Source of the DNA: Pseudomonas piscis
GTDB lineage: Bacteria; Pseudomonadota; Gammaproteobacteria; Pseudomonadales; Pseudomonadaceae
DNA: 64,000 bases
Direction of reading: 5' to 3'
NCBI RefSeq assembly: GCF_009380155.1
Contig: NZ_WHUV01000001.1
Span: 310,001-374,000 of the forward strand
Shown: positions 40,594 to 51,513 of the stretch, piece after piece
How the letters are laid out: each line of letters opens with the position of its first letter
Numbering within the stretch: position 1 is the stretch's first letter
Notes under the pieces: model-generated
The model's database searches: none
The model's input: only the letters and a program-made list of their open reading frames with translations
Told to the model about the DNA's origin: nothing
Translations under genes and position numbers: made by a program

Positions 40594-41970
40594 TCAGACG
40601 GTGTGCAGGTACCAGTTGTACTCGAGGTCGGAGATGGAGTGCTCGAACTCCTCCAGCTCGCTTTCCTTGCACGCGACGAAGATGTCGATGTACTTCGGAT
40701 CGATGTACTTGTTGAGGATCTCGCTGTCGTCCAGCTCGCGCAGGGCATCGCGCAGGTTGTTCGGCAGGCTCTGCTCAACCTGTTCGTAGGCGTTACCCTC
40801 GATTGGCGTGCTTGGCTCGACCTTGTTGGTCAGGCCGTGGTGCACGCCCGCCAGGACGGCAGCCATCAGCAGGTAGGGGTTGGCATCGGCGCCGGCTACC
40901 CGGTGCTCGATACGTACCGCGTCCGGTGCACCAGTCGGTACGCGCAGCGCTACGGTACGGTTGTCCAGGCCCCAGCTCGGCGCGTTCGGCACGTAGAACT
41001 GGGCGCCGAAACGCCGGTACGAGTTGACGTTCGGGCACAGGAACGCCATCGACGCTGGCAGGGTCTCGAGCACACCGCCGATCGCGTGACGCAGCGCGGC
41101 GTTCTGCTCGGGATCCTCGCTGGTGAAGATGTTCTTGCCATCCTTGTCCAGCACCGAGATATGGACGTGCAGACCATTGCCCGCCTGGCCTGGATAAGGC
41201 TTGGCCATGAAGGTGGTGTCCATTTCATGGTCGTAGGCGATGTTCTTGATCAGGCGCTTGAGCAGTACTGCGTAATCGCAGGCCTTGAGCGGGTCGGCGA
41301 CGTGGTGCAGGTTGACTTCGAACTGCGCCGGGGCGCTTTCCTTGACGATGGCGTCGGCCGGGATGCCTTGTTCCTTGGCGCCTTCGAGGATGTCCTGCAG
41401 GCAATCGACATATTCGTCGAGGTCGTCGATCAGGTAGACCTGGGTCGATTGCGGGCGCTTGCCGGAGATCGGCGAGCGTGGAGGCTGTGGACGGCCGTTC
41501 ACGTTCTCCTGGTCGATCAGGTAGAACTCCAGTTCGAACGCGGCGCAGATGGTCAGGCCCAGTTCGTCGAACTTGCTCACTACCTGGCGCAGCACTTCAC
41601 GGGGGTCGGCGAAGAACGGCTCGCCTTCCAGCTCGTGCATGGTCATCAGCAGCTGTGCGGTGGGGCGCTTCTGCCAGGGTTCGTTGGAGAGCGTGTCGGG
41701 GATCGGATAGCAGATCCGGTCGGCGTCACCGATATCCAGGCCCAGGCCGGTGCTTTCCACCGTGGAGCCGTTGATATCCAGAGCAAAGAGGGAAGCCGGG
41801 AGGTTGATGCCTTTTTCGTAAACCTTGTGGAGGCTGGTGCGTTCGATGCGCTTGCCGCGCACCACACCATTCATATCCGCAATCAGAAGGTCGACGTACA
41901 GAACCTCAGGATGTTCCTTAAGGAACGCGTTCGCTTCGTTAAGCTGAACGGCACGCGGGGGTACCGACAT
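40594..41970 (-). CDS. spuI: SpuI, glutamine-synthetase-like gamma-glutamylpolyamine synthetase
   Basis: 458 residues of the GS-I fold used to gamma-glutamylate putrescine and other amines (PuuA type). Visible motifs: FELEFYLID (metal site), NGLHVHISVLDKDGKN, and RIEHRVAGADANPYLLMAA. The adenylylation loop of true GlnA is not evident. It is transcribed away from spuA across 278 bases, as in P. aeruginosa spuI-spuABCDEFGH. A paralogue (spuB) lies two genes off on the other strand; the two enzymes probably prefer different amines. Confidence 0.9.
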   Translation of the reverse strand: MSVPPRAVQLNEANAFLKEHPEVLYVDLLIADMNGVVRGKRIERTSLHKVYEKGINLPASLFALDINGSTVESTGLGLDIGDADRICYPIPDTLSNEPWQKRPTAQLLMTMHELEGEPFFADPREVLRQVVSKFDELGLTICAAFELEFYLIDQENVNGRPQPPRSPISGKRPQSTQVYLIDDLDEYVDCLQDILEGAKEQGIPADAIVKESAPAQFEVNLHHVADPLKACDYAVLLKRLIKNIAYDHEMDTTFMAKPYPGQAGNGLHVHISVLDKDGKNIFTSEDPEQNAALRHAIGGVLETLPASMAFLCPNVNSYRRFGAQFYVPNAPSWGLDNRTVALRVPTGAPDAVRIEHRVAGADANPYLLMAAVLAGVHHGLTNKVEPSTPIEGNAYEQVEQSLPNNLRDALRELDDSEILNKYIDPKYIDIFVACKESELEEFEHSISDLEYNWYLHTV

Positions 41971-41996
41971 GATGCAACACCTTTGTTGTTAAAAAT

Positions 41997-42009
41997 ATCA
42001 ATCATTGAT
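41997..42009. promoter_or_regulatory. Palindrome in the spuI-spuA divergent region
   Basis: ATCAAT-C-ATTGAT is a perfect 13-bp palindrome 27 bases upstream of the spuI ATG; one half (ATCAAT) recurs at 42227-42232, 17 bases before spuA. Placement close to both divergent genes suggests a regulator of polyamine use. No regulator gene is adjacent. Confidence 0.4.
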
Positions 42010-42248
42010 CTTTTCTGGTTTCAGTCAACCCGAACGGCATGCCGAAGTCAAGCGAGGCCTTTTTTGCCCTAATAAAGGGCTGGCGGGGCATTTTTGCAGT
42101 AAAACAGGGCGCTTTTATGGGCTCTGCCACCCTGCCTGCCCCAGGCTTGAGTGAGCTGTGTTGTATCTTTTACAGGGGTGTTGTGTAAAAAAATGAACAA
42201 GGCTAAGCTCGGCTCAAACCCATAACATCAATAATACCGGGGTGTTTC

Positions 42249-43031
42249 ATGTCTCGCCGGCCGTTAATCGGCGTCACCGCCTGCTCCAGGCAGATCGGTC
42301 TGCACGCTTACCACATCAGTGGCGACGAGTATGTCCAGGCAGTGGCCACCGCGGCCCAGGGCCTGCCGGTGATCCTCCCATCCCTGGCTCCATTGTTGGC
42401 ACCGTCCGATATTCTGGACGGACTGGACGGTATCCTCTTTACCGGCTCCCCTTCCAATATCGAACCTTTCCATTATCAGGGCCAGGCCAGCGCGCCGGGC
42501 ACTGCTCATGATTCTGCACGGGACGCCGCCACCTTGCCGCTGCTCCAGGCCGCCGTCGAGGCCGGGGTCCCGGTGCTGGGCATCTGCCGCGGATTCCAGG
42601 AAATGAACGTCGCCCTGGGCGGCAGCCTGCACCAGAACGTGCACCAGGTGCCGCCGTTCATGGACCACCGCCATGCGGATGAACCCGGCCAGCCCCTGGA
42701 TGACTGGTACGCCCCGGCCCATGAACTGCATGTCGAGGCTGGTGGTGTGTTGGCCGACCTGGGCCTGCCGCAAACCCTGCAGGTCAATTCCATCCATGCC
42801 CAGGGCGTGGAGCGTCTGGCTCCGGGCTTGCGGGTCGAGGCGCGTGCTCCGGACGGGCTGGTCGAGGCGATTTCCGTCGATAGGAGCAAGGCTTTTGCTT
42901 TGGGGGTGCAATGGCACCCCGAATGGCAGGTAAGCTGCAATCCTCACTACCTGGCCATCTTCCAGGCTTTTGGTGATGCCTGCCGCGAGCGGGCAAAACA
43001 GCGCGACGCCGAAGCGTCACACAACGCCTGA
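42249..43031 (+). CDS. spuA: SpuA, gamma-glutamyl-GABA hydrolase (class I glutamine amidotransferase-like)
   Basis: 260 residues of the peptidase C26/PuuD type. The nucleophile is Cys113 in GICRGFQEMNVALGG, and the His-Glu pair appears as QWHPEW near residue 222. It cleaves the gamma-glutamyl group from gamma-glutamyl-aminobutyrate formed in the SpuB/SpuC route. It starts the spuABCDEFGH block, 38 bases before spuB. Confidence 0.92.
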   Translation: MSRRPLIGVTACSRQIGLHAYHISGDEYVQAVATAAQGLPVILPSLAPLLAPSDILDGLDGILFTGSPSNIEPFHYQGQASAPGTAHDSARDAATLPLLQAAVEAGVPVLGICRGFQEMNVALGGSLHQNVHQVPPFMDHRHADEPGQPLDDWYAPAHELHVEAGGVLADLGLPQTLQVNSIHAQGVERLAPGLRVEARAPDGLVEAISVDRSKAFALGVQWHPEWQVSCNPHYLAIFQAFGDACRERAKQRDAEASHNA

Positions 43032-43069
43032 CTTAATAGAGAGTCAGGAAACTCAGCCTAGAGGCATTT

Positions 43070-44428
43070 ATGAGTACCAACCTCGACCAGCTCACCGATT
43101 GGTTGAAAGACCACAAGATCACAGAAGTCGAATGCTTGATCGGCGACTTGACCGGCATCACCCGGGGCAAGATCTCGCCGACCAACAAGTTCATCGCCGA
43201 AAAAGGCATGCGCCTGCCCGAGAGCGTGCTGCTGCAGACCGTGACTGGCGACTATGTCGAAGACGACATCTATTACGAACTGCTGGACCCGGCGGACATC
43301 GACATGATCTGCCGCCCGGACCATAACGCGGTGTACCTGGTGCCCTGGGCCATCGAGCCCACCGCCCAGGTGATCCACGACACCTACGACAAGCAAGGCA
43401 ACCCCATCGAGCTGTCGCCTCGCAACGTGCTCAAGAAGGTCCTCAAACTCTATGCCGACCATGGCTGGCAGCCGATCGTGGCGCCGGAAATGGAGTTCTA
43501 CCTGACCAAGCGCAGCGACGACCCCGACTACCCGCTGCAGCCGCCGGTGGGCCGCTCCGGGCGTCCGGAAACCGGGCGCCAGTCGTTCTCCATCGAGGCC
43601 GCCAACGAATTCGACCCGCTGTTCGAGGACGTCTACGACTGGTGCGAGTTGCAGGAGCTGGATCTCGACACCCTGATCCACGAGGACGGCACGGCGCAGA
43701 TGGAGATCAACTTCCGTCACGGCGACGCGCTGTCCCTGGCCGACCAGATCCTGGTGTTCAAGCGCACCATGCGCGAAGCGGCGCTCAAGCATGATGTGGC
43801 CGCCACCTTCATGGCCAAGCCGATGACCGGCGAGCCGGGCAGCGCCATGCACCTGCACCAGAGCATCGTCGACATCAGCACCGGCAAGAACGTCTTCTCC
43901 AACGACGACGGGACCATGAGCCAGCTGTTCCTCAACCATATCGGCGGCTTGCAGAAGTTCATCCCCGAGTTGCTGCCGCTGTTCGCCCCCAACGTCAACT
44001 CGTTCCGCCGCTTCCTGCCCGATACCTCGGCGCCGGTGAACGTCGAGTGGGGCGAGGAAAACCGCACCGTGGGCCTGCGGGTGCCAGATGCCGGACCGCA
44101 GAACCGCCGGGTGGAAAACCGCCTGCCGGGTGCCGATGCCAACCCCTACCTGGCTATTGCCGCCAGCCTGTTGTGCGGCTTCATCGGCATGGTCGAAGGG
44201 CACAATCCGAGCGCGCCAGTGGTGGGCCGTGGTTACGAGCGCCGCAACCTGCGCCTGCCGCTGACCATCGAGGACGCCCTGGAACGCATGGAAAACAGCA
44301 AGACCATCGAGAAGTACCTGGGCCACAAGTTCATCACCGGCTACGTCGCGGTCAAGCGAGCCGAGCATGAAAACTTCAAGCGCGTGATCAGTTCCTGGGA
44401 GAGGGAGTTCCTGTTGTTCGCCGTCTGA
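43070..44428 (+). CDS. spuB: SpuB, gamma-glutamylpolyamine synthetase
   Basis: 452 residues, GS-I-like. Motifs: EMEFYLTKRSDD, GSAMHLHQSIVD and ENRLPGADANPYLAIAASL. It ligates glutamate to putrescine, diaminopropane or spermidine using ATP, so that SpuC can transaminate the free amine safely. Similarity to SpuI is evident throughout, but the two have clearly diverged. CAGCCTAGAGGC precedes the ATG; spuC follows after 56 bases. Confidence 0.93.
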   Translation: MSTNLDQLTDWLKDHKITEVECLIGDLTGITRGKISPTNKFIAEKGMRLPESVLLQTVTGDYVEDDIYYELLDPADIDMICRPDHNAVYLVPWAIEPTAQVIHDTYDKQGNPIELSPRNVLKKVLKLYADHGWQPIVAPEMEFYLTKRSDDPDYPLQPPVGRSGRPETGRQSFSIEAANEFDPLFEDVYDWCELQELDLDTLIHEDGTAQMEINFRHGDALSLADQILVFKRTMREAALKHDVAATFMAKPMTGEPGSAMHLHQSIVDISTGKNVFSNDDGTMSQLFLNHIGGLQKFIPELLPLFAPNVNSFRRFLPDTSAPVNVEWGEENRTVGLRVPDAGPQNRRVENRLPGADANPYLAIAASLLCGFIGMVEGHNPSAPVVGRGYERRNLRLPLTIEDALERMENSKTIEKYLGHKFITGYVAVKRAEHENFKRVISSWEREFLLFAV

Positions 44429-44484
44429 CACGCCAGGCGCCGCTGCCCGTCGGTGGCGCCTTCACTGATACCAAGGAGACATTG

Positions 44485-45849
44485 ATGACTCATAAAAACC
44501 CGCAAACCCGCGAGTGGCAAACCCTCAGCAGTGATCACCACCTGGCACCCTTCAGCGACTTCAACCAGTTGAAGGAGAAGGGGCCGCGGATCATCACCCA
44601 TGCCAAGGGTGTGTACCTGTGGGACAGTGAAGGCAACCAGATCCTCGACGGCATGGCCGGCCTGTGGTGCGTGGCCGTAGGTTACGGCCGCGATGAACTG
44701 GCCGAAGTGGCCAGCAAGCAGATGCGCGAACTGCCGTACTACAACCTGTTCTTCCAGACCGCCCACCCGCCGGCGCTGGAGCTGGCCAAGGCGATCATCG
44801 ACGTCGCGCCCAAAGGCATGAGCCACGTGTTCTTCACCGGCTCCGGCTCCGAGGGCAACGACACCGTGCTGCGCATGGTCCGTCACTACTGGGCGCTCAA
44901 GGGCAAGCCGAAGAAGCAGACCATCATCGGCCGTATCAACGGCTACCACGGCTCCACGGTGGCCGGCGCCAGCCTGGGCGGCATGAGCGGCATGCACGAG
45001 CAGGGTGGCTTGCCGATCCCGGGTATCGTGCATATCCCGCAGCCATACTGGTTCGGCGAAGGCGGCGACATGACGCCGGATGAGTTCGGTGTGTGGGCTG
45101 CCGAGCAACTAGAGAAGAAAATCCTCGAAGTCGGCGAAGACAACGTCGCGGCCTTCATCGCCGAGCCGATCCAGGGCGCGGGCGGTGTGATCATCCCGCC
45201 GGAAACCTACTGGCCGAAGATCAAGGAAATCCTCGCCAAGTACGAAATCCTCTTCGTCGCCGACGAAGTGATCTGTGGTTTCGGCCGTACCGGCCAGTGG
45301 TTCGGCTCCGACTACTACGACCTTGCACCTGACCTCATGACCATCGCCAAGGGCCTGACCTCCGGTTACATCCCCATGGGCGGTGTGGTCGTGCGTGACA
45401 CCGTGGCCAAGGTGCTCAGCGAGGGCGGTGATTTCAACCACGGCTTCACCTATTCCGGCCACCCGGTGGCAGCGGCGGTGGGCCTGGAAAACATCCGCAT
45501 CCTGCGCGAAGAGAAAATCGTCGAGAAGGTGCATGAGCAGACGGCACCGTATTTGCAGAAGCGTTTGCGCGAGCTCAGCGACCACCCGCTGGTGGGCGAA
45601 GTTCGCGGCCTGGGCATGCTGGGTGCGATCGAACTGGTCAAGGACAAGGCTACCCGGGCGCGTTACGAAGGTCGGGGCGTGGGCATGATCTGCCGGCAGT
45701 TCTGCTTCGACAACGGCCTGATCATGCGTGCCGTGGGCGACACCATGATCATCGCCCCGTCGCTGGTGATCAGCGAGGCGGAAATCGACGAGCTGGTGGC
45801 CAAGGCGCGCAAGTGCCTGGACCTGACCTTGAGTGCGCTGCAGGGCTGA
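44485..45849 (+). CDS. spuC: SpuC, polyamine:pyruvate aminotransferase
   Basis: 454 residues of the class III PLP aminotransferases. Motifs include FTGSGSEGNDTVLRMVRHYW, the PLP-binding Asp in LFVADEVICGFGRTG, and the lysine in DLMTIAKGLTSGY. It transaminates putrescine, cadaverine or their glutamylated forms with pyruvate. The ATG at 44485 has AAGGAG 7 bases upstream; a TTG one codon earlier is dismissed. A hairpin lies 15 bases downstream. Confidence 0.94.
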   Translation: MTHKNPQTREWQTLSSDHHLAPFSDFNQLKEKGPRIITHAKGVYLWDSEGNQILDGMAGLWCVAVGYGRDELAEVASKQMRELPYYNLFFQTAHPPALELAKAIIDVAPKGMSHVFFTGSGSEGNDTVLRMVRHYWALKGKPKKQTIIGRINGYHGSTVAGASLGGMSGMHEQGGLPIPGIVHIPQPYWFGEGGDMTPDEFGVWAAEQLEKKILEVGEDNVAAFIAEPIQGAGGVIIPPETYWPKIKEILAKYEILFVADEVICGFGRTGQWFGSDYYDLAPDLMTIAKGLTSGYIPMGGVVVRDTVAKVLSEGGDFNHGFTYSGHPVAAAVGLENIRILREEKIVEKVHEQTAPYLQKRLRELSDHPLVGEVRGLGMLGAIELVKDKATRARYEGRGVGMICRQFCFDNGLIMRAVGDTMIIAPSLVISEAEIDELVAKARKCLDLTLSALQG

Positions 45850-45863
45850 GTGCTAGGCTTTGA

Positions 45864-45887
45864 GCGCAGTGCTTGCGGGCACTGCGC
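45864..45887 (+). other. Hairpin after spuC
   Basis: GCGCAGTGC, loop TTGCGG, GCACTGCGC: a perfect 9-bp stem with no T-run, 15 bases after the spuC stop and 148 before spuD. It may partly terminate transcription or protect the upstream mRNA's 3' end. Confidence 0.5.
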
Positions 45888-46034
45888 GCGAAGCGGATAT
45901 AAAGGCCGGAACGTGCCTTGAAAGCCGGCCTTGGATCTTGCCAGACTAGCCGCCGTTTTCAGTGGTCCCGGACAGTGGCACCCGGCAGCGGGTCACCGAG
46001 AATGTGCTTAAAAAGAACAATTGGAGCATTACGC

Positions 46035-47147
46035 ATGAAGGCATTAGGTATGAAGTTAGCTGGCAAGACCCTCCTCGCCATGTCCCTGATGGGCGTGATG
46101 GCGACGGCGGCACAAGCGGACGATAAAGTGCTGCACGTCTACAACTGGTCCGACTACATCGCGCCAGACACCATCAAGAAATTTGAAGCCGAATCCGGCA
46201 TCAAAGTGGTCTATGACGTGTTCGACAGCAACGAAACCCTGGAAGCCAAGTTGCTGGCCGGCAAGTCCGGCTACGACGTGGTAGTGCCTTCCAACAACTT
46301 CCTGGCCAAGCAGATCAAGGCTGGTGTGTACCAGGAACTGGATAAATCCAAGTTGCCGAACTGGAAGAACCTCAACGAATCGCTGCTCAAGGCGGTATCG
46401 GTGAGCGACCCGGGCAACAAGCATGCCTTCCCTTACATGTGGGGCTCGATCGGCATCGGCTTCAACGCCGAGAAGGTCAAGGCCGCACTGGGTGCCGACG
46501 CTCCGACCAACTCCTGGGACCTGCTGTTCAAGCCGGAGAACGCCGAGAAGCTGAAGTCTTGCGGCATCAGCTTCCTCGATTCGCCGACCGAGATGATCCC
46601 GGTAGCGCTGCATTACCTGGGCTATCCGACTGACAGCCAGGACAAGAAGCAACTGGACGAGGCCGAGAAGCTGTTCCTCAAGATCCGTCCTTCGATCGGC
46701 TATTTCCACTCTTCCAAGTACATCTCGGACCTGGCCAACGGCAACATCTGCGTGGCCGTCGGCTACTCGGGTGACATCTACCAGGCCAAGGCCCGCGCCG
46801 CCGAGGCCGGTGACAAGGTCAAGGTCAGCTACAACATTCCCAAGGAAGGTGCTGGCAGCTTCTACGACATGGTCGCCATTCCCAAGGATGCGGAAAACGT
46901 CGAGGGTGCCTACAAGTTCATGACCTTCCTGCAGAAGCCGGAAATCATGGCCGAGATCACCAACGCCGTGCGTTTCCCCAACGGTAACGCGGCCGCGACC
47001 CCTCTGGTCGATAAAGACATCACCAGCGACCCGGGCGTCTACCCACCTGCCGATGTCCAGGCCAAGCTGTACGCGATCGCCGACCTGCCGGCCGCGACCC
47101 AGCGCATCCTGACCCGCAGCTGGACCAAGATCAAATCCGGTAAATAA
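46035..47147 (+). CDS. spuD: SpuD, putrescine-binding periplasmic protein
   Basis: 370 residues with a signal peptide (cleavage near AQADD). The PotF/PotD-type fold begins [19 protein letters not shown], with the amine-binding site contacts [17 protein letters not shown] and [21 protein letters not shown]. In P. aeruginosa SpuD prefers putrescine, and that preference is assumed here. The ATG at 46035 has GGAG 8 bases upstream; the open frame upstream is not signal-like. Confidence 0.92.
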   Translation: MKALGMKLAGKTLLAMSLMGVMATAAQADDKVLHVYNWSDYIAPDTIKKFEAESGIKVVYDVFDSNETLEAKLLAGKSGYDVVVPSNNFLAKQIKAGVYQELDKSKLPNWKNLNESLLKAVSVSDPGNKHAFPYMWGSIGIGFNAEKVKAALGADAPTNSWDLLFKPENAEKLKSCGISFLDSPTEMIPVALHYLGYPTDSQDKKQLDEAEKLFLKIRPSIGYFHSSKYISDLANGNICVAVGYSGDIYQAKARAAEAGDKVKVSYNIPKEGAGSFYDMVAIPKDAENVEGAYKFMTFLQKPEIMAEITNAVRFPNGNAAATPLVDKDITSDPGVYPPADVQAKLYAIADLPAATQRILTRSWTKIKSGK

Positions 47148-47164
47148 GCCGATTTGCAGCGATA

Positions 47165-47199
47165 CCTGTTGCCGTCGTCATGGCGAGGGCGGTAACAGG
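47165..47199 (+). other. Hairpin between spuD and spuE
   Basis: CCTGTTGCCG (47165-47174) pairs with CGGTAACAGG (47190-47199) over 10 positions with one G-U pair and a 15-base loop. No T-run follows. It sits 17 bases after spuD in a 189-base gap. Confidence 0.5.
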
Positions 47200-47213
47200 A
47201 AACAATTAAATGA

Positions 47214-48431
<1,218 letters not shown>

Positions 48432-48502
48432 TTCTACAGGCTCAAACTATCCGGGACCCGTCCACCAGGGGCGGGCTGAAAATTTTGTTGGGAGTTTCGC
48501 AA

Positions 48503-49645
48503 ATGGCAGTTGCCTCCGGCGCCTATAAGAAAGCCCTCGAGGGCGACCAGACACCCAAGCAGGTGCTGGTCAAGATCGACCGGGTCACGAAGAAGTTCGA
48601 CGAGACGGTGGCCGTGGACGATGTGTCCCTGGAGATCAAGAAAGGCGAGATCTTCGCCCTGCTGGGCGGCTCCGGTTCGGGCAAGTCCACCTTGTTGCGC
48701 ATGCTGGCCGGCTTCGAGCGGCCTACCGAGGGCCGGATCTTCCTCGATGGCGTGGACATCACCGACATGCCGCCCTACGAGCGGCCGATCAACATGATGT
48801 TCCAGTCCTATGCGCTGTTCCCGCACATGACCGTGGCCCAGAACATCGCCTTCGGCCTCAAGCAGGACAAGATCCCTTCGGCGGAGATCGACGCCCGGGT
48901 GGCGGAGATGCTCAAGCTGGTGCAAATGAGCCAGTACGCCAAGCGCAAGCCGCACCAGCTCTCCGGCGGCCAGCGCCAGCGCGTGGCCCTGGCCCGCTCC
49001 CTGGCCAAGCGACCCAAGCTGCTGCTTCTCGACGAGCCCATGGGCGCCCTGGACAAGAAGCTGCGCTCGCAGATGCAACTGGAGCTGGTGGAGATCATCG
49101 AGCGCGTGGGCGTGACCTGCGTGATGGTGACCCACGACCAGGAAGAGGCCATGACCATGGCCGAGCGCATCGCCATCATGCACCTGGGCTGGATCGCCCA
49201 GATCGGCAGCCCGATCGATATCTACGAGACCCCGGTCAGCCGCCTGGTCTGCGAGTTCATCGGCAACGTCAACATCTTCGAGGGCGAAGTGGTGGACGAT
49301 GCCGAAGGCCATGCCTTGATCACTTGCAAGGACGTGGACCGCAACATCTACGTCGGCCACGGCATCAGCACCTCGGTCCAGGACAAGTCGGTGACCTACG
49401 CCATCCGCCCGGAAAAACTCCTGGTGACCGCCGAGATGCCGACCTGCGAGTACAACTGGTCCAGTGGCAAGGTCCACGACATCGCCTACCTGGGCGGCCA
49501 CTCGGTGTTCTACGTCGAGCTGCCGAGCGGCAAGCTGGTGCAATCCTTCGTCGCCAACGCCGAGCGCCGCGGGGCGCGGCCGACCTGGGGTGACCAGGTC
49601 TACGTGTGGTGGGAAGACGACAGCGGCGTGGTACTGCGCTCATGA
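48503..49645 (+). CDS. spuF: SpuF, polyamine ABC transporter ATPase
   Basis: 380 residues (PotA/PotG type). Walker A GGSGSGKSTLLRMLAG, signature QLSGGQRQRVALARSL, Walker B LLLLDEPMGALDKKLR and VTHDQEEAMT are present; the last 110 residues form the TOBE regulatory domain. The ATG at 48503 follows GGGAG by 8 bases. Its stop overlaps the spuG start (ATGA). Confidence 0.95.
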   Translation: MAVASGAYKKALEGDQTPKQVLVKIDRVTKKFDETVAVDDVSLEIKKGEIFALLGGSGSGKSTLLRMLAGFERPTEGRIFLDGVDITDMPPYERPINMMFQSYALFPHMTVAQNIAFGLKQDKIPSAEIDARVAEMLKLVQMSQYAKRKPHQLSGGQRQRVALARSLAKRPKLLLLDEPMGALDKKLRSQMQLELVEIIERVGVTCVMVTHDQEEAMTMAERIAIMHLGWIAQIGSPIDIYETPVSRLVCEFIGNVNIFEGEVVDDAEGHALITCKDVDRNIYVGHGISTSVQDKSVTYAIRPEKLLVTAEMPTCEYNWSSGKVHDIAYLGGHSVFYVELPSGKLVQSFVANAERRGARPTWGDQVYVWWEDDSGVVLRS

Positions 49646-50562
49646 ACATGCGAAAGCTCAAGCGCCGACTCGACCGAATAATTCCCGGAGGCCGCCAGCT
49701 GGTCATCGGGATCCCGTTCATCTGGCTGTTCCTGTTCTTCATGCTGCCGTTCTTCATCGTCCTGAAGATCAGCTTCGCCGAAGCGGACGTGGCCATCCCG
49801 CCGTACACCGAGATCTACAGCTACGTCGACCAGAAGCTGCAGATCCTGCTGAACCTGGGCAACTACGCGATGCTCGGGGACGACGAGCTGTACATCGCCG
49901 CCTACCTCGGCTCGCTGAAGATGGCATTCATCAGCACCATCCTTTGCCTGCTGATCGGCTACCCGATGGCCTATGCCATCGCCAGTGCCCGTAAGGAAAT
50001 GCAGACCGTACTGGTGCTGCTGATCATGATGCCGACCTGGACCGCGATCCTGATCCGCGTCTATGCCTGGATGGGCATCCTCAGCAACAACGGCCTGCTC
50101 AATGGCTTCCTGATGTCCATGGGCTGGATCAGCGAGCCGCTGCAGATTCTCAACACCAACACCGCGGTGTACATCGGCGTGGTCTATTCCTACCTGCCGT
50201 TCATGGTGCTGCCGCTGTACGCCAACCTGGTCAAGCACGACCCGAGCCTGCTGGAAGCCGCCGCCGACCTGGGGTCGGGGACTTTCAACAGTTTCTGGAG
50301 GATCACCGTACCGCTGTCCAAGAACGGCATCATCGCCGGCTGCATGCTGGTGTTCATCCCGGTGGTGGGCGAGTTCGTGATTCCTGAGTTGCTCGGCGGT
50401 CCGGAGACCCTGATGATCGGCAAGGTGCTGTGGCAGGAGTTCTTCAACAACCGCGACTGGCCGGTGGCCTCGGCCCTGGCGGTGGTGATGCTGGCGATCC
50501 TGATCGTGCCGATCATCCTGTTCAACCGTAGCCAGGCCAAAGAAATGGAGGCCAAGGAATGA
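49642..50562 (+). CDS. spuG: SpuG, polyamine ABC transporter permease (PotH type)
   Basis: 306 residues with about six membrane segments (the first at about residues 20-42, IPFIWLFLFFMLPFFIVL) and the coupling loop LEAAADLGSGTFNSFWRITVPLS. The ATG overlaps the spuF stop, and its own stop overlaps the spuH start, so the three cistrons are translationally coupled. Confidence 0.94.
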   Translation: MNMRKLKRRLDRIIPGGRQLVIGIPFIWLFLFFMLPFFIVLKISFAEADVAIPPYTEIYSYVDQKLQILLNLGNYAMLGDDELYIAAYLGSLKMAFISTILCLLIGYPMAYAIASARKEMQTVLVLLIMMPTWTAILIRVYAWMGILSNNGLLNGFLMSMGWISEPLQILNTNTAVYIGVVYSYLPFMVLPLYANLVKHDPSLLEAAADLGSGTFNSFWRITVPLSKNGIIAGCMLVFIPVVGEFVIPELLGGPETLMIGKVLWQEFFNNRDWPVASALAVVMLAILIVPIILFNRSQAKEMEAKE

Positions 50563-51449
50563 AGCGCTTCAGTTTCTCCAACTTGATGCTGGTCCTGGGC
50601 CTGCTGTTCATCTACCTGCCGATGCTGATCCTGGTGATCTACTCGTTCAACGCCTCGCGGCTGGTGACGGTGTGGGGTGGCTGGTCGGTCAGCTGGTATG
50701 TCGGCCTGCTGGACAACACCCAGCTGATGGGCTCGGTGCTGCGCTCCCTGGAAATCGCCTGCTACACCGCCGTGGCGGCAGTGGCCCTGGGCACCCTGGC
50801 GGCGTTCGTCATGACCCGGATCAGCCGCTTCAAGGGGCGTACCCTGTTCGGCGGCCTGGTCACCGCGCCACTGGTGATGCCCGAGGTGATCACCGGCCTG
50901 TCGCTGTTGCTGCTGTTCGTGGCCATGGCCCAGGCCATCGGCTGGCCCCAGGAACGTGGCATCGCCACCATCTGGATCGCCCATACCACCTTCTGTGCCG
51001 CCTACGTGGCGGTGGTGGTGTCGGCGCGCCTGCGCGAGCTTGACCTGTCCATCGAGGAAGCGGCCATGGACCTGGGCGCGCGGCCGTTCAAGGTGTTCTT
51101 CCTGATCACCATCCCGATGATCGCGCCGTCCCTGGCGGCGGGCGGCATGATGTCCTTCGCCCTGTCGCTGGACGACCTGGTGCTGGCCAGCTTCGTGTCC
51201 GGTCCGGGCTCCACCACCTTGCCGATGGAAGTCTTCTCGGCGGTGCGCCTGGGGGTCAAGCCGGAGATCAACGCCGTGGCCAGCCTGATTTTGCTGGCGG
51301 TATCGCTGGTGACCTTCCTGGTCTGGTTCTTCAGCCGGCGCGCCGAGGAGGCCCGCAAGCGGGCGATCCAGCAAGCCATCGAAGAGAGCGCCGCCGACTC
51401 CTGGAAACAGCCGGACGTGCGCCGGCCCAAGGCGCCGCAAGCCGCTTGA
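50559..51449 (+). CDS. spuH: SpuH, polyamine ABC transporter permease (PotI type)
   Basis: 296 residues with about six membrane segments and the loop EEAAMDLGARPFKVFFLITIPM. It pairs with SpuG to form the import channel. The C-terminal 35 residues (EEARKRAIQQAIEESAADSW) are charged and helical, longer than in PotI of enteric bacteria. A bidirectional terminator follows 15 bases after the stop. Confidence 0.94.
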   Translation: MKRFSFSNLMLVLGLLFIYLPMLILVIYSFNASRLVTVWGGWSVSWYVGLLDNTQLMGSVLRSLEIACYTAVAAVALGTLAAFVMTRISRFKGRTLFGGLVTAPLVMPEVITGLSLLLLFVAMAQAIGWPQERGIATIWIAHTTFCAAYVAVVVSARLRELDLSIEEAAMDLGARPFKVFFLITIPMIAPSLAAGGMMSFALSLDDLVLASFVSGPGSTTLPMEVFSAVRLGVKPEINAVASLILLAVSLVTFLVWFFSRRAEEARKRAIQQAIEESAADSWKQPDVRRPKAPQAA

Positions 51450-51464
51450 GCCTGTTGCAATAGC

Positions 51465-51490
51465 ACAACGCCCCTTTCCAGGGGCGTTGT
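51465..51490. terminator. Bidirectional terminator between spuH and the HD-domain gene
   Basis: ACAACGCCCCT, loop TTCC, AGGGGCGTTGT: a perfect 11-bp stem between converging genes, 15 bases after spuH. Confidence 0.88.
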
Positions 51491-51513
51491 GGTTTCTGGC
51501 CTCGTGTCCTGGC

